A stretch of DNA of 64,000 nucleotides, from positions 181,259 through 245,258 of the forward strand of contig CAXKVV010000058.1 in the NCBI GenBank assembly GCA_964058805.1, given 5' to 3'. Shown here piece by piece: positions 47,346-59,179 of the stretch (its first letter is position 1; every line of letters starts with the position of its first letter). Below the pieces are notes generated by a model. The model was not told where the DNA came from. It did not search any database and was given only the letters and a program-made list of their open reading frames with translations. The position numbers and the translations under genes are program-made. This DNA is from Schoenoplectus triqueter. Taxonomy: Eukaryota > Streptophyta > Magnoliopsida > Poales > Cyperaceae.

Positions 47346-47349
47346 AAAT

Positions 47350-48120
47350 TAATTTTATCAAAAAATCAAAAGCAAACATTTATACGTAATGTAACATTTG
47401 TTATTCATACTAGTACACTAAATATTTATCATTTTCGCCCGATTTTTATTGAACTTAATTAAGAAGTCCAAGTTAAAAGGCTTTATTGACCGAGTAAAAA
47501 AATATCACTTTCTGGTCATGAGTTGAGCAGAATCGAAAATTATATTCAGATATGAATTGTTCAAGAAAAATACAAGTATAATATAAAAGTAGAGTAGGAA
47601 ATTAAGAATCAACTATTTTGATAATATTGACAACAAATATTTTTATGAGTTGATTGTGTTTTAAATTTCATATAATTTGAATGACATTTGATATTCCATC
47701 AATTACCATCAAAATTACTTAATAATTTTTAAAAGTTTAAATTTAATAGTCTTTGATGAAATATGAAATAACAAAACTTGTTACAAAATCAATCCATATA
47801 CTTAAGAATACGTTTTAACATTATTCTATGAATTTATACTAAATTATCCCCTCCCTGGAAAGTATCATACTTTCAAGTATAATATATAACTATAAAAAAT
47901 GGAAGATTCATAAATTAAAAACCAAATCTGTAAAAATCTCTTAATATTTTAACTACACATCTGCATATTAATTACGAATATGTAAAATTATCCTTAAAAT
48001 TTAAAACAAAATAAACAAAGGTTGATCATAATTTTATAAAAGAAAAGAACGAAAGGACGTTAGAGATGCGTAATAAAAAGTGTAGGATGGAAGGACAAAA
48101 TCAAAGTATTTTGCTAAAAA
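47350..48120. other. AT-rich intergenic DNA
   Basis: Nothing recognised. Confidence 0.5.
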
Positions 48121-48124
48121 ATAG

Positions 48125-48510
48125 AGGGGGCACGGGCGAATGCAATGCAGTCCGGGATGAGCTGATTTGGATTTTGAAAAATAGTATTTTTTAGTTAAGT
48201 TTTTACTTATTTGATCATCCATCTAATTTTTATTCCTCTGAATTGTTTGATTATTTTTGTTGAGAAAAAAATATTTAATATTGTGAATAATAAAAAATTA
48301 TATAAAATTTTTAAAATATAAAGTCCCGAAGTAGAAATTATTTATTTTGTATTATTTTTAATATATAAAAAATATTATTTTGATAGTTTTTATTAGACAA
48401 AAATATATGTTAATTATTATTTTTTATTTAGTATTTTATTAGATAATAAATTTGAATCTGATGATAAATTATTGTAGCTTCATTACTGAAATCCTCTATC
48501 CGCCTCTAAA
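48125..48510. repeat. Dispersed repeat, copy 2 (see 17385-17790)
   Basis: It runs from GAGGGGGCACGGGCG to ATCCTCTATCCGCCTCTAAA and matches copy 1 block by block in the same orientation. It is non-coding. Confidence 0.7.
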
Positions 48511-48697
48511 GAAGGGGATATGTTTTGGAAAAAAAAAATCCAAGGAGAGAGAAAATTAACCGAGATAGCGCGAGTAAAAATGTGTAGATAATCAGAGAGA
48601 CAGGATGAAGGGTAAAGCACACTTGTTTACCTTATGTTAAAATATAATTATTACGTATTTCCTAGTTCCTACGAGGTGCATGCTAGGCCACATGTAC

Positions 48698-49492
48698 CTA
48701 GTATTGAAATGGACCGGACAATCCGACTCGTTCCGGACCGGACCGTGACCGTGGACCGGACCAGACCGGACCGTGCCCTACCACGGTCCGGTCCAACAGT
48801 AGGTCGGTCCTCCCTTCATCCGAAAATGGACCGTGCTGACCCGTGGACTGGACCGGACCGTGGACCGTGCGGGACCGTGGACCGGACCGGACCCCCGGAC
48901 CGGACCGTGTTTTATTAATAATTTTATTTGATTTTAGTGTTCTTCAACAAAGACTAAAAAATGAAAAATAAATAACCGCTATAAATTTTTAATTATCAAT
49001 TAGTGTTTTATGTGTAGTTTTAAATAAAATGAAAATAATAATAATTATTGGTGTAGTAAAAAAAATTGTTCTAGATAACATCAAAATATAATAACTCACC
49101 TCATTTTTTATTAAGCATATTCATAAAAAAAATTCATTGTATTTCCAAAATTATAATTTTCTGAAATTTTATTTTTTTTATATTTTTTTTAATTTTTTAG
49201 TACTATTAGATTTTTAAACAATTAAAAATAATAATAATTCGAATTAGTTAAAAATTATTATTAAAAAATATGATAAATTATTATTTTTTCCAATTTATAA
49301 AAAAAAAATTTGGACCTGACCGGACCGGACCGTGGACCGTCCCGTGGGGGTCCGGCCTCCGACCCCCGGGGGCCAACGGTGGGACGGGTTCGGGTTTTTC
49401 GAATTTGGATTGCCTTGAACCGGACCGTGCGGGACCGTGGACCGTCCGGATTTGAACCGGACCGGCCCGGCCCGGACCGGCTTCAATACTCT
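48698..49492. mobile_element. hAT-like non-autonomous element rich in GGACCG repeats, with 8-9-bp TSD
   Basis: CTAGTATTGAA at the left and TTCAATACTCT at the right are inverse with two terminal mismatches. ACATGTAC is repeated exactly outside (48690-48697, 49493-49500), and the next base C also agrees if 9 bp are counted. Both subterminal 200-bp regions are packed with GGACCG/CGGTCC motifs and the 370-bp core is AT-rich. The open frames inside are by-products of the repeats. Confidence 0.85.
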
Positions 49493-49509
49493 ACATGTAC
49501 CACACATAT

Positions 49510-50610
49510 TAACAAAAAATAAATAAATTAGGTAGTCAGTAATGGCGCTCTTCCTTTACACATCAGTCGCACCAACACACGACTTTTCTGTAGGTAGCCA
49601 TTGCCAATTGCTATCCATAATACCACAAGTAAAACATGCACCAACTGTCTCTTTCATTCTTCACTTTTTTTCTTTCTCAATCGTCTCGGTTTCTAGATTA
49701 CCTGGATGGCTAAATTCTGTTCTATTTAATGCAAGGATAACTGGTCGTTTGGATTTAAAATACCAAAAGATTAGGATAAAAATTTGCATAGGTTAACAAC
49801 ACCTAATCCCGCCAAAAGTATAGAATGTGAATTGTATCAAATGTTAAGTATTAACACTAATACGTTCTTCCAGAAAAGGGAAACATGTAATTTGTCTCAT
49901 GCTGGCATTGAATGGAAATTACTGAGCCTACTTTGACAAAACTAGTCGAATTGCTGAAAAAAAAAGCATTACAGCTGGTATTATATGAGGACTTCACTTG
50001 ATGGAAAATTGACCCTTTACAACTGTCATAACGAAATCCGAAATGATTTGTATATGTCAAGAAATTCAGCATATATCACTTGGATCGCGAGAAAAAACAT
50101 TTTTAGTTTTCAGAATTAAACTCTAGGACTATTTGGATATATTGGGCGTGTCAATTTATCTTTGTAGTGCCCGTCAAAAGTTTGAGGATAGAGTATCTGA
50201 TATCTTTCTTGCATTCTAGAAGAATCCAGTCAATTTGCAACCAAATGCTAAAAATTATGGGAAAAAAAAACTAATAACGAGACCAAGTACATTGAGCCAC
50301 TTATAGTAAATGCATAGAAGCCATGGACAACATAGACATGCTTTTGGTGGTTTCAACCAGATTTAGAAGCTATGGTTCACAATTAAGCACAAGAAGTGTA
50401 TATTAATCTAACAATAAAATTTGAAAACTTTTCAGAACATGTTCGTAACAATGCTAGCACATAATGGTCTTCGAAAGCAGTCAAGGGGCAATTCAATCAT
50501 TTCACTGAAGTTAAGTGAAAAGGGTCGGGGAATGCTATTAGTTATCACTCTGTCCCATGCACTAAAGATCATGTAACTAAGCATAAAAACATACCAGAGG
50601 GATTCAACTT
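49510..50610. other. Non-coding DNA left of the MULE
   Basis: No domain-bearing frame is visible. It may contain intron sequence of the disrupted locus suggested at 54888-55160, but I cannot show this. Confidence 0.35.
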
Positions 50611-50703
50611 GGCTTCAACTGAACAGATTTTTTTTTTATTTTAGTAAATAAAATAAATAAATAAATGGAAATTGTAAGATTATTCCGAAAATTAGCCCAT
50701 ATA

Positions 50704-51045
50704 GCCTGGACCGAGTTTGAAACTCGATTCCAGTTTCCTGGACCGAGTTTGAAACTCGATTCCAGTTTCCTGGACCGAGTTTGAAACTCGATTCCAGTTT
50801 CCTGGACCGAGTTTGAAACTCGGTCCCAGAATTTTTTTATTTTTTTTACATTTGTGTATATGTTATATTAAAAACAAAATACAACAATCAATATATTGAT
50901 CTAAAATATTACTACAAAAATTAAACTCAGTCCCAGCATTTGAAAATTACAACGTTTGTGTGTATTTGAAAAATACAAGTGATTGGACCGAGTTTAAAAC
51001 TCAGTCCAGACATCTAAGACCGAGTTTTAAACTCAGTTCCAGCAT
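50704..51045. repeat. Tandem palindromic 32-bp units in the left TIR of the MULE
   Basis: Three exact units beginning CCTGGACCGAGTTTGAAACTC are followed by a fourth ending in a full GACCGAGTTTGAAACTCGGTC palindrome (50704-50827). Two more diverged copies (GGACCGAGTTTAAAACTCAG, about 50985; GACCGAGTTTTAAACTCAG, about 51021) lie inside, and a half copy near 50920. The right TIR has one full palindrome (54240-54260). Confidence 0.92.
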
Positions 51046-51300
51046 TATGTTATTATATAGCACACCTAGCATATTTCTCCTTCATCTTCCTTCAGCCAAC
51101 CATTTCTTTAAAATCGTCATTGTTACTGTTGCAAAAGATTCCAACTAGAAATTTATTTTTCAACAGAACCAGAGCCGGTTCGTATTCACCACTCTCGTCT
51201 CATCAACATTATAATTTTTTTCTATTTCAACTATTAATTTTTGCTGTAAAATTAAAATACACTAACAGAAGGTTTTATCATTCATATTGTAGAGACGGAA

Positions 51301-54000
51301 ATGTTGCTGATCAATGTGTATCACGGAGGTCAAATCCTGAACACTTCAACCGGCACGGGCTACGATATTCATGTTGCGTGCATATTTTTTGCCGACGAGA
51401 CAATCAATCTTCGTGACTTGAAGAGATAAATTCATGCTGGTTTGCAGCTGCTCCCTAACCAATTCAACATCAGTATTAGAGCACAGATCAACACTGCACC
51501 GGCAGGTTCAGGAGATTTTTTATAGCTATTTGAGGTTATTTCTGATGAAATTTGGGGAATGATTAAAATAACAGCTCCGTAACAATTACTCGGGTATAAA
51601 ACACTGGAGCTAGTAGTTATATCTGAACCAATATTCAATTCTGATAACTATGATCCGATCAGTATTCCTGAAAGTAGTAATCCAGTAATAACTGAGGAAA
51701 TAACCCACTCTCGAGTTCGGGAGCAACAACCATCCCGTATTTCAATACAAAATATGGATGTGGATGAGGATGACGAAGAGGAAAAGTGACACCTGAATGT
51801 CGAGGAGAATGACATCCAGAATGCAGCAAATATAAATATGGATGAAATTGATGATGCGGTATATGTCGAAGAAATAGTAAAATAGTGGCAAATATCTGTT
51901 CCTTTTATCAATCAGGGAATGAAGCACCTATGTGCATAATTTGCTGATAATACGGCAATGTCGTATGCAGACGAGCTTTATTTTCGCAAACCACCTAGAA
52001 TTGATGAAAAATTTGGTGTCGGTCAGGAGTTGAATACAAAATCAGAGTTAAAAGTGAAAATCATTAATTTTCATGTTCAACGGAATATAGAATTGGAGGT
52101 AACAAATAACAGCAAATCAAAATTAGTGATGAAATGTAAAGATTCTAACTGTCCATGGAGGATGTATGTCACACCCAATATAACGGGTATTTGGGAGATC
52201 ATAACAAATCCGCTCGAGTACTCTTGTTTTGACAGTGCTACTAGGGCGAACCACAGTTAGATGACTTTCAGAATGATAGCAGATATTATTAAAAATCGGT
52301 TAAGAGACAACTTAGAAATGACAGTTAAAGAAGCAATGGGTTTGATTAAATAAAAGTTCTCCACAGTAGTTATAATAAATTATGAAGAGGAAGAGAACTA
52401 ACAATTACAGATATATTTGATAGTTGGGAGAGGTCATACGAAATGCTTCCGTCTTTGCTAGTAGCCATACAAAATTTCATATATGGCACAAAATACATCA
52501 TAGAGACAGTGCCCTCAACAAAATTCGGTGTTGAAATTTTCAGTCGTGTTGCATGAACATTTGGTCTGTGTATTACAGCATGGCCTTACTTACGACCAGT
52601 CTTAACTATCGATGCTGGATTTTTATCAGGTCGGTATGTCGATAAACTATTTATGACATGTGGTTGTGATGCGGAGCAACAACTACTACCACTTGCATTT
52701 GCTGTTGTAGCAGGCGAGAAAAGTGTGGCAAACTGGGGTTGGTTCATGCAGTGGTTGCATAAAAGAGGTTGTCGGTCCTGATAAAATTACCGTGATCTCA
52801 GATCAACATCTAGGTATAAGGGGAGTATTTGAGAGATCATATTTTGGATGACAGGAATCAACAAGCGAGACTGTTCACCGTTATTATACTTAACACATTG
52901 CACAAAATGTGTATAAAAACTATCATATGAAAAGAGTAAAGACTCTTTTAAAACAAGCTGCAAGATATAAGAAATCATGAAAGTGTGAGGAATATTTAAA
53001 AAAAATAACAACATTAGACCGGCATCCCATTAGTTCATAAGAAAAACAAAAACCATGCAAGAAAATCTCCCAACAGAACAAATATCCAACAAAATGACAC
53101 GAAATAACAGAAATCACAATAACCAACTCGCTGCAGCTGAGGAAGTGTCAGCTGAGGAATTCCATTATGATGAGTTAACCTCAGAGCAAGTGGCTGCATT
53201 GCATCAAGAAAGATGGACACAACATCTAGACGGGGGTCTCAATCGGTGGGGAATAATGACAAGCAACGGTTCAGAATCACTGAACAATGTGTTCAGGATA
53301 GCTAGATAACTTCTGGTATGTGTTATCGTTGAGAATACGTGGCATAAATGTGTTGAGTGATTCTATAAACATCGAGAAATTGCAGCAGTTTAGGAAGCCC
53401 AATGTCTGGTGTTCTCCCAAAAGGTCACCGAACTGATTAAACATCGTGGTGATAAGGGGAGAACTTATGATGTCATACCACTGGATTGTGGTATCAACAA
53501 CTACGATGTTTACAACAAAAAATAGACTTATCAAGATGGTAATATTCGATACTTATATATTTTTTTATTCAACTTCAAAATTTAAGCAATAATTTATAAT
53601 TTCTATTTGAAATAATATGGACGAAAAGGTGAAATGAAATATGAGGTTGAATTAGCGATAACGAGAATTGATAATTGTTGGTGTCAGAAATCGCAATTGA
53701 CCGGCATCCCATGCGACCACTTGCTTGTTGTTTGTTCATTCAGAAGGCTGTATTACACTTAGTAGGTTAGTCCATATTATACCATCAAGTACTATATTAA
53801 CACATGGTCTGATCATTGACGTATTTATGACAATAAACAAGATTGACCAATGTACAATGGTCTAGTCATTAGGCCAGATCCAGTAAAAATTAACAAAGGA
53901 AGAAGAAAGAAGATACACTATTCCAATGGTTATGGATAAAATGGAAGATCGTATCAACAAGCTGCCAACTCGAGGTCGAACTCGTTCCAACAAAGCATGA
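51301..54000 (+). pseudogene. MuDR-family MULE transposase, degenerate
   Basis: One frame from ATG 51301 stays readable for over 1 kb despite several stops. An acidic linker (MDVDEDDEEE) leads to the plant MuDR N-terminal domain FGVGQELNTKSELKVKIINFHVQRNIELEV with CKDSNCPWRMYV (about 52010-52180). The DDE catalytic domain follows: TIDAGFLSGRYVDKLFMTCG, LLPLAFAVVAGE, NWGWFMQWL and ITVISDQHLGIRGVFE (about 52600-52830), then LNRWGIMTSNGSESLNNVFR. The C-terminus has a SWIM zinc finger CWCQKSQLTGIPCDHLLVVC (about 53680-53740). A short intron is likely near 53538-53620. There is one frameshift at about 52762 and more than ten stops. Confidence 0.9.
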
Positions 54001-54887
54001 TTTGGATTATCAGTGTGTTTATGTTTTTTGTTGTTATATTTACCAGAACAATTGGATTTTAATTGTTGTTGTAATATTTCTATTTGTTTGATACAATTTT
54101 AGAACAATGTATTAATCGTGATTATATTTGACTTTATAAAACTTTATTTTAATTTTTGTTATAATATTTTAGATTAATCTGCTAACTGTTGTATTTTGTT
54201 TTTAATATAACACGCACAAATATAGAATAAAAAATCTGGGACCGAGTTTGAAACTCGGTCCAGACTATATGGGCTAATTTTCGGATAATATTATCATTTT
54301 CATTTATTTATTTATTTTATTTACTAAAATAATAAAAAAAAATCTGTCAACTGAATCCCAGATTGTGTTGTGCATTTATGTACCTATCCACATCGCCTAT
54401 CCAAACAAAATAATATCGGTACTAGAATCAATACCAGAATCATAATACCAGCAACTAAAATTTATAAGCAATTCAAATTAAATCATCAGCATGTCTGATT
54501 TTACTTGACAATTTGAATTATCGACAAATAGCTACTCGATGTCAATTGGCTACTGAGAACAGGAAAAATGACAGAACTCAATGCATTGCCACTTAACATT
54601 GTTAAAAATTGGAGTCGAGGGGGAGAAAACCAGTGGTGGGTAGCAGCAGCACAAATGCACGAGGTGATGATCAGCACCACAAGTGCACAACATAGATAAA
54701 TTCACAGAAACTCAAGTGATGCGTTTAGCTGTGAGACAAATCAAACGATTGAACAAAAAAAAAGACCCCAAAATAGTTAAATTCCAAACAACGCCAGCCT
54801 ATTGACCCTCAAATAGATGAACAATTAGCCAAATAAGTTCCAATCGAAGGAAAATCATAATGCTCGACTGATTTGTTAAAAAGATAC

Positions 54888-55160
54888 AAACCTAAATCAG
54901 AATAGTTTTTGGCAGCAGCGAGTTTGGGGTGAGGAGGAACCGCTTCCCCTCTCTTCTCAGAGTAGCCATCGCCATCGCTTAAATGAGTAAAGACAGATTG
55001 AAGCGTTGCGGTGAAATTTCCATGAGACGAGAACGTATCCGATTCGATAAATGAGTTTATCTCGTTGCAACTCATTTATCTCTGAGCGGAATGTAGAGGG
55101 GTTGCTAATTAATCGTTGCAATAGTGAACCCATTTGAACTCTTTGCTCATCTCTGGCCAA
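54888..55160 (-). CDS. Candidate 5' exon of an unrecognised gene
   Basis: On the minus strand, MARDEQRVQMGSLLQRLIS starts at 55160. After a frame change near 55080, the sequence FESDTF-type to TLQSVFTHLSDGDGYSEKRG and AVPPHPKLAAAKNYSDL ends at a plausible splice donor (TTTAG/GTTTGT, 54888). The composition looks protein-like (no simple repeat), but a short repeat of GAGATAAA about 20 bp apart coincides with the frame break. I do not recognise the family. If real, downstream exons would lie left, across the MULE, which may have disrupted the gene. Confidence 0.25.
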
Positions 55161-55164
55161 TTTG

Positions 55165-58100
55165 ACAATTTCGCTGAATCTGCTTGTCTGATGCAGAATG
55201 ACTCTAGGGGCAGTTTAGAAACTTTAGCATCCGTATCGGTGACGATCGTTAAAATTAAGATTTTATGTCACGTCATCAAATTGATAATTCATTTTAAAAA
55301 TAATATTTCTGAATAAAATGAAATTATCAAAATGACACTGTCGTAATTAAATTTTTACTTTTCCGCTAACGTGGCTTGTCAAATGAACTGTTAAATTTTA
55401 TTAAGTCTTTGCATCCCTAAAATTCAAATGATAGTTGTCAAATGAGATTTGACAATAAAATACGGATGCTCTTAGTCTTTCAACATGGCTTCACTTTTTT
55501 TGCAGTTCAAAATTCAAATATCATGTACAATATACATGTCATTTACTTCAGTTAAATATTATTAACGTTTCTTTTTGTTATTAGTGGTTGAGAAATTTTT
55601 TTATATACCACTTTAAAACTTTGAATTTAATTATTTGTCATCCTAAACTTTAAATTTGACTAATTACCACATTAAACTCTCAAAATTAAGATACTTACCA
55701 CTCTTATATATTTAATCTGTATATTTAATTAAAAAATGATTGTTAAATACTGTATACTAGATCAATTTTTGGAATTTTCAGGACTGCCCTCAATAATATT
55801 AATCGACAGTGCAGTTCGTTGAAATATTAATCGACGTCGGTGCAAACTCTCCGTGCAAACCACTCGACGTTCATTCTCTCTTCCCGCAAAACCTCTCTAC
55901 TGGCGATGCAAGAACCCCAGCCCTAGTGACGTTCATCCTCTCTCTCCGCTAGTATCTCTTCCTCTCTTCCTTTAGGTAACTGAACTATATCGTTTAATCT
56001 CTATTCTTTTCAAGGAACCGATCAAATAATGAAATTCCAAAAAAATTCATCCACTCTAAAATATCCCTTCGGTACTCCAAATTTTATAATGAAATTTCAA
56101 ATTCTCGCTCCATGTGAAATTGGTTGACTAATGAACTTCTAATAATTTATTTAATATATAACAATGAATAAATCAATATCATATATAAGTTCCACCAATC
56201 CAGTTTTACTCTTTTATTGTTACTTCAATAATTTCACTGGAAACTTGATGTTTGATGTTTTTTGTTTATAGGAAGAGAGGAAGAAAGGCTCAGAAGAGAT
56301 TTTAGACAATGCTAGTTTTGATGTTGGGAATGCTATTACTTTTTTGAGAATACTATTTCATTTAGAATTATTCTCCAGTTTATTCATCAAGGAATATGTA
56401 GTGGTAATTAGGGGTCAATTGCACTGATCTCAAATGAATATTTTTGTGTGTATGGGAGTGCGCAATTTTTTGATTGTCAGACCTGACATATGGTTAGTGC
56501 ATTTGAATATCAGTATATTATGCGAAATGGCTAAATGGCTAGCTCACAAAGTAATGTGCCTTTGACACTAGTTCAGTGCATATGGTTAGTTCTGGCACAA
56601 GATTATGCACATTACCCCTTTTCTCATATGGCTAGTTCTAGCACTAGTTCAGTGCATTTGATACCAACATACAGTGAAATTACTGAACAAACCAAATTCA
56701 AAACAAATATATTTTAAATTCTCAAATTCAACATCATCATCCTTACAAAACAAATTCAAAAAGAAAGTTAAAATTCTAATATAACCCTAAAATTCTGACT
56801 TAACCTAAACATTCTAATATGGCTTGCTCTGGCACAAGGTCAATCTTTTGTTGATAGATTTACTGTTATGACCATGATCTTCTAGTGAACTCTAAACATA
56901 AATTAAGTTATCTTGATCCATGTTGTCAGTCTTCCAGAGAGACACAACCCCGTTGATCATCAGACTCCTTTAGCCTTCCAGCGATCTTCCTCTAATCCGA
57001 TGGAGTGATTGAGAGGACCGGCGTCGACAGTTTCTTCTCTTCTGGAACAGTGTTAAGAGAGAGATTTGGATCTGTTGGAAATGTAAGGGTGGCAGAAAGT
57101 GGAGAAATGAGCGTTGTCCCAAAACCAACAGTATCTTTGCATATATATGGACGTTCATATAACTGAGTGCAGTTATACCTTAACGGGTCCATATCGGATC
57201 CAGATTCTCTCTTAACGGGTTCGCTGCTTAATCAGAAATATGTCTATGGTTGTGTTCTCCAAGGATCAATAGCATAATTGTATTATTATCAGACTTTATA
57301 TAATTCAGACCATCACTAAATCATAAAGTCATTAATACGTATTCTACACATTAAAGGGTCCACTTCTCATGACATATAATAAACCTGATACATAATTTGA
57401 TCACTTCATTACGGGTATAATTTAGCGGTCCATTATATAATATATATTTATTACATATAAGCCCATATATGTTGTAATTAAAAATAATTAATTTCAACAT
57501 TTGTTTCATCCATTCTCGCATCTGAATGTCATAGTCTTTCTCCCACATAAAAAATTTACAACTAGAGGTCCTCTGCAATTACAAAAAAGAAAATAGTGTT
57601 TGGAAGAAGCAACATCAGTGAATAATCTAGACTAATTGCAAATTTTGCTTAAAAATCTTTTGTATTTATTTTTTGAAATAGAAATGTCCATGGCTTCAGT
57701 TGGGATGAAAATGAATGATGTTGGCAGAGCAAATACATTTATAGAAAAGCAATTGGGAGTACACAGGGTCACAATTTGGTACCAGACTTGAATACCATCT
57801 GGTACCAGTTTTTATGACTTGAATACCATCCGATAACTATCTTGAACACCAAGTTTTATAACTTGAATACCATCTGGTACCATCTGTTAAATGCTAATAA
57901 TTATTTACCCTTTTTAATATTTTTGAAAATATTACTATCAGACACGCTCTAACAAAAATAAATAATACTGTCAAATTATTTTTTTCTGATTGGTTCTCTA
58001 TACTTAGCGTAAATTATATTAATGAAGTATAGTATCATTAAGGAATAAGGATAAAGGGTCAATATTATATTTACTAAAAATCTTATACATTCAGATAAAG

Positions 58101-58300
58101 AAAACATAAAAATGATCAAATTTAAATGCTAAAAATTCATCACATGTCACTATCTTATTGTTCAGTTTTTTGAAAGCATGGACGGTAACTACCAACCACC
58201 AGCATTAAATAGGTGGGTTTCGACAAAAGCCTTTAATCCCAAATACACTTATATACCTTTTGTCATTTGTAAATCCAAATAGTAATTATTAGAGAATTAT
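55165..58300. other. Intergenic or intronic DNA without a supported gene
   Basis: Several modest GC patches (55800-55960, 56930-57220) contain short frames without domains. A CTAGTTC(A/T)-GTGCAT-ATGGCTAGTTC motif recurs at 56535-56660. The GGTACCA/GAATACCATCTGG motif recurs at 57775-57890. Confidence 0.4.
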
Positions 58301-58308
58301 GTGATATG

Positions 58309-59160
58309 AAACAACAACAACAACAAAGCCTTTAATTCCAAATAAATTGGGGTAGGCTAGAAATGAAACCCAATCGGAAAACATAAGATCAAAGATTTCA
58401 AATATCAGTGATAATAATGAATATGATGGAAGAAAAAGAAAATAAATAAATAAAATAATAATAATAATATATAAATAAAGATGATAATGATAATGATAAT
58501 ATGCTAATAATAGCAGCAATAATAGCAATAATAATAATAGTGTAATAAACCTCTATTATAAAATCTATTTCTCAATCCTAAAATCCTATTTTAAAAAACT
58601 AATTCTAAATTCTAAATCCTAAAATTCTATCTAAACCTCTATTTCTGAAATCTATTTCTAAATTTTAAATCCTAAAATCCTAAAAGAATCTAAGAATATA
58701 AAGTCTATAGCTCTACTATTAGACTCTAACTCCTAAATCATGGTTCAGGTACATGAATCGCTATCTTCCATGCACTCCTATCCAAAGCAAGCTCTTTGGG
58801 TATATTTCATTCCTTCAAATATATTTTTATTGCTTCCTCCCATGTCAGTCTCGGTCAACCTCTTCCTCTTCTTGTATTTTCAGGACGATTTAAAATACCG
58901 CTGCGTACTGATGCTTCAGGAGGACTTCGTTGGATATTACCAAACCATCACAAACGATGTTGGATTAGCTTCTCTTGAATTGGTGCTACCCCAAGTTTGT
59001 CCCTAATATCATCATTTCTGATTCGATCTTTCCTTGTGTGGCCACATATCCAACGCAACATCCGCATTTCAGCTACATTCATCTTCTGGATGTGTTGTCC
59101 TTTTGTAGCCTAACATTCTGCGCCATACAACATCGTGAAATTTTGATCGTGAAATTTGAT
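58309..59160 (-). pseudogene. RTE-type LINE, 3' part with (TTG)n tail
   Basis: On the minus strand 59150-58735 reads MLYGAEC, MNVAEMRMLRWICGHTRKDR, IRNDDIRDKLGVAPIQEKL, WFGNIQRSPPEASVRSG and WEEAIKIYLKE, ending ALDRSAWKIAIHVPEP. This is the conserved C-terminal part of RTE/BovB-clade reverse transcriptases. A few stops break it. A 3' UTR rich in ATTATTATC microsatellite follows and ends in TCTAGCCTACCCCAATTTAT, AAAGGCTTTG and (TTG)5 at 58310-58326. The 5' part is missing, as is usual for target-primed insertions. Confidence 0.88.
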
Positions 59161-59179
59161 AAGAGATACAAAAATTAAT

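Larger units (their letters stand above)
50615..54355 (+). mobile_element. Mutator-like element (MULE), complete with TIRs and 9-bp TSD
   Basis: The element is 50624-54346. TCAACTGAA flanks it at 50615-50623 and 54347-54355, the 9-bp duplication expected of MULEs. The termini CAGATTTTTT / AAAAAATCTG continue into long TIRs sharing ATTTTAGTAAATAAAATAAA and CGAAAATTAGCCCATATAG, then GGACCGAGTTTGAAACTCGG. The left TIR extends with tandem palindromes (50704-51045). The interior holds a degenerate MuDR-type transposase. At 3.7 kb it is a normal size for an autonomous MULE, but this copy cannot encode an active protein. Confidence 0.92.

Noticed and set aside
48634..49522. Several frames rich in DRTGP or GPDRT on both strands
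   Set aside because: They are translations of GGACCG repeats inside a bounded hAT-like element.
51432..51927. Minus-strand frames of serine-rich type
   Set aside because: They are antisense to the MULE transposase acidic linker.
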